Shown here: piece after piece, positions 21,510 through 26,014 of the stretch
Numbering within the stretch: the first letter of the stretch is position 1
How the letters are laid out: each line of letters begins with the position of its first letter
DNA from: a virus
Length of the DNA stretch: 26,014 nucleotides
Strand: one strand, 5' to 3'
IMG/VR virus record: IMGVR_UViG_3300003886_000046
Coordinates: 1 to 26,014 of that record
Program-made: the position numbers and the translations under genes
The notes under the pieces: model-generated
Database searches by the model: none
Told to the model about the DNA's origin: nothing
The model's input: the letters and a program-made list of their open reading frames with translations, nothing else

Positions 21510-21881
21510 TCATATTCGGTTACCTTCGATATGAGTAATCAGATTAAGCCTGTGGTATGGCTCTTGCGGGTTCTGATTGCCAGTAGCACAAGCACCCTGT
21601 GTAGTTTGCCGTTTCCCAAGTACTACACTTGATTCACGACATGCCTTAGCGGTATTTATGTCTGCCACATATCGTGGTTTTGTTGTGCTACTGGGAAAAA
21701 CATGCCCTGTCGGTGTCATGTTGCCTAAAAAATAGGCAAATGTTGCACAAAAAATAGGCAACTGCTTGACACAAAGGACATATGGAAGGATAATTGCTTG
21801 CATATGTCTGGTTAGCACCGACAAAGTTACACCATTAAGCCGATCAGCGCAACATTTGCCTGGTTGGCTTTTTGCTGTCAT
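21510..21881 (-). CDS. Short protein overlapped by antisense RNA and operators
   Basis: 123 residues if started at ATG 21881 (MTAKSQPGK), a start shared with the next upstream gene by duplication of an 18-bp leader. The first part is encoded opposite the predicted small RNA and the repeats at 21721-21761; ATG at 21719 (MTPTGHVFP) would start after them. The C-terminal part (KPRYVADINTAKACRESSVV then YHRLNLITHIEGN) resembles short regulatory-region proteins of prophages. Real gene uncertain. Confidence 0.5.
   Translation of the reverse strand: MTAKSQPGKCCADRLNGVTLSVLTRHMQAIILPYVLCVKQLPIFCATFAYFLGNMTPTGHVFPSSTTKPRYVADINTAKACRESSVVLGKRQTTQGACATGNQNPQEPYHRLNLITHIEGNRI
21721..21761. promoter_or_regulatory. 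Tandem operator
   Basis: Perfect dyad TTGCCTA-N5-TAGGCAA at 21721-21739 and a partial copy TTGCACA-N5-TAGGCAA at 21743-21761, repeat period 22 bp (two helical turns). It ends 4 nt before the -35 of the plus-strand promoter, a typical repressor position. Confidence 0.75.
21766..21794 (+). promoter_or_regulatory. Strong plus-strand sigma70 promoter
   Basis: TTGACA (21766-21771), 17-nt spacer, GATAAT (21789-21794): consensus -35 and 5 of 6 in the -10. Predicted start near 21801. It points against the surrounding minus-strand operon. Confidence 0.8.
21801..21873 (+). ncRNA. Predicted ~73-nt antisense RNA, OOP-like position
   Basis: Bounded by the promoter at 21766-21794 and a Rho-independent terminator at 21837-21873; no open frame of note inside. 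It is antisense to the 5' end of the 123-residue minus-strand frame and lies upstream of the methyltransferase and O/P-like genes. Lambda OOP RNA (77 nt, antisense near cII, just upstream of O) has the same placement and size; homology is not claimed. Confidence 0.65.
21837..21873 (+). terminator. Rho-independent terminator of the antisense RNA
   Basis: Stem AAGCCGATCAG (21837-21847) pairs with CTGGTTGGCTT (21860-21870) with two G-U pairs; inner GCAA/TTGC stem on a three-base loop; followed by a T tract (21869-21873). Confidence 0.75.
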
Positions 21882-22189
21882 GTGCGCGGCTCTCCGTTGT
21901 TATCGAAGCCAGATATATGTTCAAACCCATGCGTTGCTGCATACGATAAAAAATGGTTGCTGCGGTAAAGTTGCTTATCGAAATATGTCCCAATCATGAT
22001 ATAGTAACAATCTTTAAACCACAGATAGTGCTCTTCGCCACGAATATAGTATGTTCTCTCTTGTTGCAAGTTATTTGCATTCAGAAAGTCGATGTACTGC
22101 CTATAGTTCCCTGCAAACACCAGAAGTCTTTTTTTAAGTCTAGTATTTTTTGCTAAAATCAATCCACCCTTTTGGCTTTTTGCTGTCAT
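21878..22189 (-). CDS. Hypothetical phage protein
   Basis: 103 residues from ATG 22189 (AGGAAA upstream); open further to GTG 22231. Basic start (MTAKSQKGGLILAKNTRLKK) then LLVFAGNYRQYIDFLNANNL and RGEEHYLWFKDCYYIMIGTY, a compact alpha/beta pattern as in small phage nucleotide- or DNA-related proteins; no family recognised. Its first six residues and 18 bp of DNA are repeated at the start of the next gene downstream. Confidence 0.7.
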   Translation of the reverse strand: MTAKSQKGGLILAKNTRLKKRLLVFAGNYRQYIDFLNANNLQQERTYYIRGEEHYLWFKDCYYIMIGTYFDKQLYRSNHFLSYAATHGFEHISGFDNNGEPRT

Positions 22190-22273
22190 TTGTTCATTTC
22201 CTGTATTTCTTCTTGTGTATACGTCCGACACTTTTTTATTTTCAAATAAGCCGCATTCAGTGACTTCTGTCAG

Positions 22274-22444
22274 TTAGGTAAGCATTTTAAGAAGCAGCTC
22301 TCTGTAGACGAGTATTTCTCTACACAACTCTGCATTGGTTTTGAGGCCTTTCCCAATATCATGTTTTAGATCCGCCATTTCTTCCTCAAGCTCGCAGGTA
22401 GGGCACTGTCGTTTTAGCTGGCCGTGTTTACATTCGTTGGTCAT
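22274..22444 (-). CDS. Small zinc-binding/coiled-coil protein
   Basis: 56 residues. MTNECKHGQLKRQCPTCELE gives C/H ligands; the rest is a helix with ADLKHDIGKGLKTNAELCRE, nearly identical to a block in the protein at 25087-25380, including a DNA stretch of about 31 identical bases. A shortened paralogue or recombinant of that gene. Confidence 0.7.
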   Translation of the reverse strand: MTNECKHGQLKRQCPTCELEEEMADLKHDIGKGLKTNAELCREILVYRELLLKMLT

Positions 22445-22471
22445 TTCACCATACCCTGTATGTTGCTCATA

Positions 22472-22693
22472 TCAATCCCTTAAACTATCTGTTTGCTGAT
22501 TACGCAGCTGCAAATACTCAATCAATCCTGATGCCTCAGCTGCGACACTATTAATTTGTATAGTACAATAACCCTCCCGTCCCTGGTCGTCTTCGCCATA
22601 TATCTCATAATCATTTGATTCAATCTGGTAGGGTTCTGCTGCTGCAAGCTCTGCTAGTTTCCACTTGATCGTTGCAATTTCATCTTCAGTCAT
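22472..22693 (-). CDS. Hypothetical acidic protein
   Basis: 73 residues, acidic (MTEDEIATIKWKLAELAAAE, then YEIYGEDDQGREGYCTIQIN), helix-strand mix. Preceded by the recurring ribosome-site cassette AGGAGATTGATATG. Not recognised. Confidence 0.7.
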   Translation of the reverse strand: MTEDEIATIKWKLAELAAAEPYQIESNDYEIYGEDDQGREGYCTIQINSVAAEASGLIEYLQLRNQQTDSLRD

Positions 22694-22694
22694 A

Positions 22695-22862
22695 TCAATC
22701 TCCTGCGTCTATACTAATTCTCAGCATGAATTCCTCGTCCTCGGTTATGCTCCCGTACTCTCTAATCGCCTCTATTATCTCAAGTTCTACCAAAGTTAGC
22801 GCGCCAGCGATTAATTTCACGCCCTTAATAATATCAAGCCTTTGCTCGCTGGTTATGTCCAT
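22695..22862 (-). CDS. Small acidic protein
   Basis: 55 residues (MDITSEQRLDIIKGVKLIAG, then ALTLVELEIIEAIREYGSIT). Its TGA stop lies inside the AGGAGATTGATATG cassette of the next gene. AGGAGATTAAT precedes its own ATG. Not recognised. Confidence 0.65.
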   Translation of the reverse strand: MDITSEQRLDIIKGVKLIAGALTLVELEIIEAIREYGSITEDEEFMLRISIDAGD

Positions 22863-22886
22863 ATTAATCTCCTGCTAAAAAATAGC

Positions 22887-22975
22887 GGGTTAGGGTAGAA
22901 TCGAACTACCTTTTTAATCCAAATCGGTTCGTATATAGCCAGTGCTATAGTAGCTTTATACTTACCTACTAACCC
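22887..22975 (-). tRNA. tRNA-like element 1 (type II length, non-standard anticodon arm)
   Basis: 89 nt. Perfect 7-bp acceptor GGGTTAG/CTAACCC; perfect T-arm GGTAG-TTCGATT-CTACC; D-stem GGTA/TACT possible with one G-U; discriminator G; no encoded CCA. Length suits tRNA-Ser/Leu-type, but no 5-bp stem with a 7-nt loop exists: the best is TATAG-CACTGG-CTATA with a 6-nt loop. So an unusual or decayed tRNA, anticodon not assignable. A 12-codon reading frame with a good ribosome site runs into its 5' end. Confidence 0.5.
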
Positions 22976-23020
22976 ATGTGTTTTCTAAATACAACATATC
23001 AATCTCCTGATAAGCGGTCG

Positions 23021-23206
23021 TTAGATGCCCAATTGTTCTTCCATTCTCTTTCTGACAGCCGTTAGCAAACGCTCAATATCCTGACAATTATATTTTCCAA
23101 CGTGCTTTGATAAGACAGCGTCATCGCCAGTTAGCAACGGGTCACACCAATTTATTGGTATGCAGTGCATCAAATTTGTTGCTATTTCCCTCTCGCCTTT
23201 AGTCAT
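23021..23206 (-). CDS. Hypothetical protein
   Basis: 61 residues from ATG 23206, preceded by AAAGGAGATTGAT. Sequence MTKGEREIATNLMHCIPINW, then LTGDDAVLSKHVGKYNCQDI: looks like a small soluble protein with two cysteines. The TAA stop lies in CATCTAACG, similar to a cassette core but without a partner. Not recognised. Confidence 0.7.
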   Translation of the reverse strand: MTKGEREIATNLMHCIPINWCDPLLTGDDAVLSKHVGKYNCQDIERLLTAVRKRMEEQLGI

Positions 23207-23207
23207 A

Positions 23208-23396
23208 TCAATCTCCTTTGCTTGCAATAAACAAAATAAGCTCAGCGTCTTTATCCTGCCCAGCACCAAGTAATTTCCCGCTGGCCCAGCTTATCAATCC
23301 GCGCAGTCTTTTTATCTCAGCATCTACCTCATATTTTGGGTAAAATAATCCGCTCTCTTCTGTTAATCCAGCACCACCGAAATATCTTGATTTCAT
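23208..23396 (-). CDS. Duplicated module, gene B copy 1
   Basis: 62 residues. MKSRYFGGAGLTEESGLFYP, then VDAEIKRLRGLISWASGKLL; about 80 percent identical to 24600-24797 over the first 50 residues, with divergent ends. Amphipathic helix content suggests protein binding. 4-nt overlap with the previous gene; the stop is part of the next gene's ribosome-site cassette. Function unknown. Confidence 0.75.
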   Translation of the reverse strand: MKSRYFGGAGLTEESGLFYPKYEVDAEIKRLRGLISWASGKLLGAGQDKDAELILFIASKGD

Positions 23397-23647
23397 TTCA
23401 CCAGCTCCCTTGCATGTTTGACTAATGCTGTTAAATGCTTTTGTGCGCCATTATGCTGCTCGAAAATAGATAAGCCCTTAATTATGTCAACAATGTCAGC
23501 AAAATCACCTATCAGCTTGTCTCTGGCGGCCAGGGTTTCCTTGTGATCTTTGTATAAAACGTAATTTCCAGCAGTTTTATGCTCCTGCATTGAGCCACAG
23601 CACGATACGCCATACTTAATGCACGATAAATTATAGCGTTTAATCAT
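23393..23647 (-). CDS. Duplicated module, gene A copy 1
   Basis: 84 residues. MIKRYNLSCIKYGVSCCGSM followed by QEH... is identical at its start to 24794-25090; the middle diverges and the end KHARELVK matches a motif shared by three proteins here. Cysteine-rich N-terminus (C9, C16, C17) may bind metal. Function unknown. Confidence 0.75.
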   Translation of the reverse strand: MIKRYNLSCIKYGVSCCGSMQEHKTAGNYVLYKDHKETLAARDKLIGDFADIVDIIKGLSIFEQHNGAQKHLTALVKHARELVK

Positions 23648-23673
23648 TTCTCCACCTCATTGCGTATGTCATA

Positions 23674-23907
23674 TTACCCCCTAACAGCATGATTCCAGTA
23701 ATGTATAGCTAAATTCATGCAGGCATCGCTATCAAGATCATTATATTCTGTTCTAAACTCCAGGTTCCATTCGCCACAACAATCGCCAGAAACATAAGCA
23801 TACTTACACGTATTACTTGGATATACCCATAAAGCACTAGGCGTTTGTCCGCACGGGCACAGTTGTAGACTATCGCTGCTCAATTGAGTTGATTTTTCGT
23901 CTGTCAT
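23674..23907 (-). CDS. Lar-like zinc protein
   Basis: 77 residues. LCPCGQTPSALWVYPS, then VSGDCCGEWNLEF and AIHYWNHAVRG: the layout of Lar/restriction-alleviation-like phage proteins (N-terminal C-x-C, central C-C, terminal W-N). Role in counter-restriction is known for some members; here inference. Related in style to the protein at 25377-25619. Confidence 0.65.
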   Translation of the reverse strand: MTDEKSTQLSSDSLQLCPCGQTPSALWVYPSNTCKYAYVSGDCCGEWNLEFRTEYNDLDSDACMNLAIHYWNHAVRG

Positions 23908-23913
23908 ATCAGC

Positions 23914-24090
23914 TCACAATACTTGCAATTCTGCTTCTTCATGGTTTAATTTTGTCTGAATATACTCAGAATCGAAATTAATACCATCTACTAAACGCGC
24001 TATTATTTGGCCTGCATGATTACGCACTATGCCATTTTCTTGAATTATTACATTGTGGATAATCTTTGTTTTACATTCATCACCACTCAT
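23914..24090 (-). CDS. Small hypothetical protein
   Basis: 58 residues (MSGDECKTKIIHNVIIQENG, then DSEYIQTKLNHEEAELQVL). AAAGGAGATTGAT precedes the ATG; the stop is 6 nt before the next gene. Strand-rich N-terminal half. Not recognised. Confidence 0.65.
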   Translation of the reverse strand: MSGDECKTKIIHNVIIQENGIVRNHAGQIIARLVDGINFDSEYIQTKLNHEEAELQVL

Positions 24091-24113
24091 ATCAATCTCC
24101 TTTAACCTTGATC

Positions 24114-24326
24114 ATTACATTTACAGAAGCACCCCGCGGCCTTAATTCAACGGCTATTAGTGTTTTACTTTCATGGGGGGCTACCCCATTTATACTTAGC
24201 ACTATGTTACCGCTTCATTGCACCACGGGACGGGCCGGAGGCGGGAGTCGAACCCGCGCATTCCAAAACCAGCCCACTCTCGTCAGAGCTGCGTCTATCT
24301 TCCGCCAGTGCTTCTGTAAATATAAT
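24114..24326. repeat. Inverted repeat around tRNA-like element 2
   Basis: Arms of 19 bp with one mismatch: 24114-24132 (ATTACATTTACAGAAGCAC) and the reverse complement at 24308-24326. They enclose a 175-bp stretch with no long reading frame, holding the tRNA-like element 2. A 33-bp imperfect direct repeat (24088-24120 and 24337-24369) flanks the same segment. Could be a small transposed element or a duplication scar. Confidence 0.7.
24234..24305 (-). tRNA. tRNA-like element 2 (probably decayed)
   Basis: 72 nt. Textbook T-arm GCGGG-TTCGACT-CCCGC; acceptor GCGGAAG/CTCCGGC pairs at 5 of 7; no acceptable 5-bp anticodon stem with 7-nt loop (CTCT/AGAG and CAGC/GCTG are the only nearby pairings). 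Likely a tRNA pseudogene or tRNA mimic. A 14-residue frame with a good ribosome site runs into its 5' end, exactly as at element 1. Confidence 0.35.
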
Positions 24327-24360
24327 CTGCATATGTCATATCAATCTCCTGCTACCTTGA

Positions 24361-24603
24361 TCATTGCATGCCCTCAACAAAGTCTTTTGCATCCCTTAAA
24401 GACTTTCCAGTTTCACTCCTACAAAGCCGTATAGCATCAAGCTTTCTCCCCTCCTTAACCAAGCACCACGCCTGATATTCCCAGTTATCAACGCTTGCAG
24501 CATCAAAAACAGCCTTTGGGTGCTTTTTTGCGATCTCAATTACAATACTTTTCCAGTCCTGTTCTTTGCTACATATCTCTAACGCTTTCGCATAATAATT
24601 CAT
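24361..24603 (-). CDS. Protein with bL12-like C-terminal motif
   Basis: 80 residues. The end KLDAIRLCRSETGKSLRDAK then DFVEGM resembles the ribosomal bL12 C-terminal motif (KxxIKxVRxxTGLGLKEAKDLVE), which in bL12 recruits translation factors. The N-terminal half (KALEICSKEQDWKSIVIEIA) is helical. Possibly interacts with translation factors; alternatively a generic helical phage protein. Confidence 0.6.
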   Translation of the reverse strand: MNYYAKALEICSKEQDWKSIVIEIAKKHPKAVFDAASVDNWEYQAWCLVKEGRKLDAIRLCRSETGKSLRDAKDFVEGMQ

Positions 24604-24797
24604 TTTCTTGCATCCCCTAAAGTAAGTTTATCAAGCAGTGTCTCAGCGTCTCTATCCTGCCCAGCATCAAGTAATTTACCGCTGGCCCAGCTTATCAATC
24701 CGCGCAGTCTTTTTATCTCAGCATCTACCTCAGATTTCGGGTAAAATAATCTGCTCTCTTCTGTTAATCCAGCGCCACCGAAATATCTTGCTTTCAT
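24600..24797 (-). CDS. Duplicated module, gene B copy 2
   Basis: 65 residues, MKARYFGGAGLTEESRLFYP..., paralogue of 23208-23396; most differences are at the C-terminus. Overlaps both neighbours by 4 nt. Confidence 0.75.
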   Translation of the reverse strand: MKARYFGGAGLTEESRLFYPKSEVDAEIKRLRGLISWASGKLLDAGQDRDAETLLDKLTLGDARK

Positions 24798-25090
24798 TTC
24801 TCCATCTCTCTGGCTTGTTTGATTATCCTTTCATACGAAAGTGGAAAAGATAATGCGTTGTAGGCTTCAAGTAATGTAGCCATCTCACCTATCAGCTTGT
24901 CTCTGGTTGCTAAATCCTTTGCTTGACTGTTTACTGTTTTAGAAAGTTTAAGCTGATATTTTAATGAACCGTCCAAGGCTTTCAGGTGGTCTTCATATAG
25001 AACATAGCGTCCACCAGTCGCGTGTTCCTGCATTGAGCCGCAACACGATACGCCATACTTAATGCACGATAAATTATAGCGTTTAATCAT
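24794..25090 (-). CDS. Duplicated module, gene A copy 2
   Basis: 98 residues, the longer paralogue of 23393-23647: same cysteine-rich start (MIKRYNLSCIKYGVSCCGSM), an additional helical insertion (KYQLKLSKTVNSQAKDLATR), then RDKLIGEMATLLE and the shared end KQAREMEK. Confidence 0.75.
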   Translation of the reverse strand: MIKRYNLSCIKYGVSCCGSMQEHATGGRYVLYEDHLKALDGSLKYQLKLSKTVNSQAKDLATRDKLIGEMATLLEAYNALSFPLSYERIIKQAREMEK

Positions 25091-25380
25091 TTCACCACCT
25101 CTCTGGCTTGTTCGATTAGTTCATTAACAACTTTAGCCAGCGGATAATTGTGTGTTATCTGAGTGAGGCTGAAATAAAACCGTTCAAGCATGTCGGTCGT
25201 TTCACAGATCATCTTGTCTTTGATGGCTAATTCTCTACACAACTCTGCATTGGTTTTGAGGCTTTTCCCGATGTCATGTTTGAGATCAGCTACCTCTTTC
25301 TCAATCTCATGCCTCCTTGCGCTATATTTATTTCTTGTTATCGCGCAATACTCGCAACCAAAAGCATTTACCTCTTTCAT
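25087..25380 (-). CDS. Coiled-coil protein with C-x2-C
   Basis: 97 residues. GCEYC near the start, then a long charged helix (RRHEIEKEVADLKHDIGKSL) and an end EQAREVVK like the gene A proteins. Shares ADLKHDIGK(S/G)LKTNAELCRE with 22274-22444. The 4-nt overlaps continue. Confidence 0.72.
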   Translation of the reverse strand: MKEVNAFGCEYCAITRNKYSARRHEIEKEVADLKHDIGKSLKTNAELCRELAIKDKMICETTDMLERFYFSLTQITHNYPLAKVVNELIEQAREVVK

Positions 25381-25619
25381 TTCTCCACCTCATTGGCTCT
25401 ATGATTCCATTGCCCTTTTAGTTTTGCAATGCCCCGCTCATTATTTGTAACTGTCATGCAGCAATCTGCACACGTTATTGTTGTTATGCCGTCAGTGTAT
25501 AGTTTTACCTCGCCACCGCAGAATGGGCAGCCTAAAAAGTCATTTAACGCCGCCGCCTTTTCTACAATAGGGTCACATTTACACAACTCCCAGTACATTC
25601 CACACTTATCACAATACAT
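25377..25619 (-). CDS. Lar-like restriction alleviation family protein
   Basis: 80 residues. YCDKCGMYWELCKC, then LGCPFCGGEVKLYTDGITTI, TCADCC and a terminal WNHRANEVEK. CPFCGG...W-N is the Lar family signature, proteins that modulate type I restriction. The extra N-terminal C-x2-C...C-x-C makes it a double zinc ribbon. Confidence 0.75.
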   Translation of the reverse strand: MYCDKCGMYWELCKCDPIVEKAAALNDFLGCPFCGGEVKLYTDGITTITCADCCMTVTNNERGIAKLKGQWNHRANEVEK

Positions 25620-25645
25620 ATCCGTTCCCAGGTTAATTCAAACCA

Positions 25646-25849
25646 TTAAATTCTTTTACCATTAATCCCAGCCAAATAAGACTTCCCGCCACAGTCGTAA
25701 AAAGCAAGTAGCTTGCTGGGCTTCTTAGTTCCATCCGGCATAACTTCATCACCGTATGTAATGATGTGACGCTCTCCGCATTTATCGCATAGTATGAAAT
25801 CACCGAGCGGTTCCTTCTCGTCCAGTTCATCATTTCCGATTACAAGCAT
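25646..25849 (-). CDS. Conserved small zinc-binding phage protein
   Basis: 67 residues. LGDFILCDKCGERHIITYGD, then LLAFYDCGGKSYLAGINGK: a phage-typical protein with C-x2-C and a further C. GAGGATAAATAA precedes the ATG, directly after the upstream stop. The overlapping 25633-25833 frame is a shadow. Role unknown. Confidence 0.8.
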   Translation of the reverse strand: MLVIGNDELDEKEPLGDFILCDKCGERHIITYGDEVMPDGTKKPSKLLAFYDCGGKSYLAGINGKRI

Positions 25850-26014
25850 TTATTTATCCTCAAACTTAACCGGCGCCGGCTGTAGGTCGTGCCAGTGTTC
25901 TTCAATATAGATATCGACTGCCCTTTCGACAAAATCTGATTGTGATAACCCAGATAGGCGGCAGGCAGATCGTAGATTTTTCAACCACTTAATTCTTACC
26001 CTGATATTTAAACG
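25850..26014 (-). CDS. Ribbon-helix-helix-like protein (N-terminus beyond the right edge)
   Basis: 54 visible residues, open at the right edge. RLNIRVRIKWLKNLRSACRL then SGLSQSDFVERAVDIYIEEH has strand-helix-turn-helix RHH character; tail WHDLQPAPVKFEDK. A possible early-operon regulator. Its stop is followed without a gap by the next ATG. Confidence 0.65.
   Translation of the reverse strand, partial: RLNIRVRIKWLKNLRSACRLSGLSQSDFVERAVDIYIEEHWHDLQPAPVKFEDK

Noticed and set aside
23010-23030. Isolated GTTAGATGC core-like sequence with a stop codon in it, as in the cassettes
   Set aside because: No R'' partner or L-box pairing within 400 bp; a single 7-bp core occurs by chance.
24066-24434. 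122-residue plus-strand reading frame
   Set aside because: Its sequence (GGSRTRAF, and AGVEPA in the other frame) is the usual spurious translation of a tRNA T-arm; it runs antisense to clear genes.
1-26014. CRISPR array, IS elements or rRNA
   Set aside because: No regularly spaced identical repeats, transposase motifs or rRNA sequence seen on either strand.

Overview
The window looks like part of a tailed double-stranded DNA phage or prophage. It has a portal protein, a headful-type terminase pair (Sf6-like small subunit, large subunit with ATPase and nuclease motifs), the lambda nin-type recombination genes ninB and ninG, lambda P-like and O-like replication proteins, an MT-A70 adenine methyltransferase and dozens of small, tightly overlapping phage genes. 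A gammaproteobacterial host is inferred from the lambdoid nin/O/P gene set and from the style of the attC sites. No host gene is visible.

Layout. (1) 1-6820, minus strand: morphogenesis side, with portal (cut by the left edge), TerL, a ribbon-helix-helix (RHH) protein with an upstream GGGGTACC array, TerS, and small genes including one with a Tat-like signal peptide. (2) 6820-7002: divergent promoter region. (3) 7002-9895, plus strand: an accessory operon of small proteins with a RadC-like JAB-domain protein. (4) 9939-26014, minus strand: a long early operon read from the right edge leftwards. It holds small zinc-ribbon and RHH genes, two tRNA-like elements, a duplicated two-gene module, a control point at 21.7-21.9 kb (tandem operators, a strong plus-strand promoter and a terminated ~73-nt antisense RNA resembling lambda OOP in position), the methyltransferase, O-like and P-like proteins, a PAPS-reductase-family protein, then ninB, an HslV-like Ntn hydrolase and ninG.

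The most striking part is 13582-16415: eight consecutive integron-type gene cassettes embedded in the phage early operon. Seven of the eight have a recognisable attC site (RYYYAAC...GTTRRRY, L-box pairing with an extra base in L''), and in those seven the first 7-8 bases of the cassette are the reverse complement of its own R'' box. No integron integrase is in the window. All cassette genes run on the minus strand, with the phage operon but opposite to the usual gene/attC orientation; stop codons lie in or next to the recombination core. At the right boundary the array interrupts the 3' end of a phage gene, whose last codons are now attC sequence. The phage seems to use cassette recombination to swap small accessory genes inside its own operon, with expression from phage transcription rather than an integron promoter.

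Functions are from motif reading only; no database search was possible.
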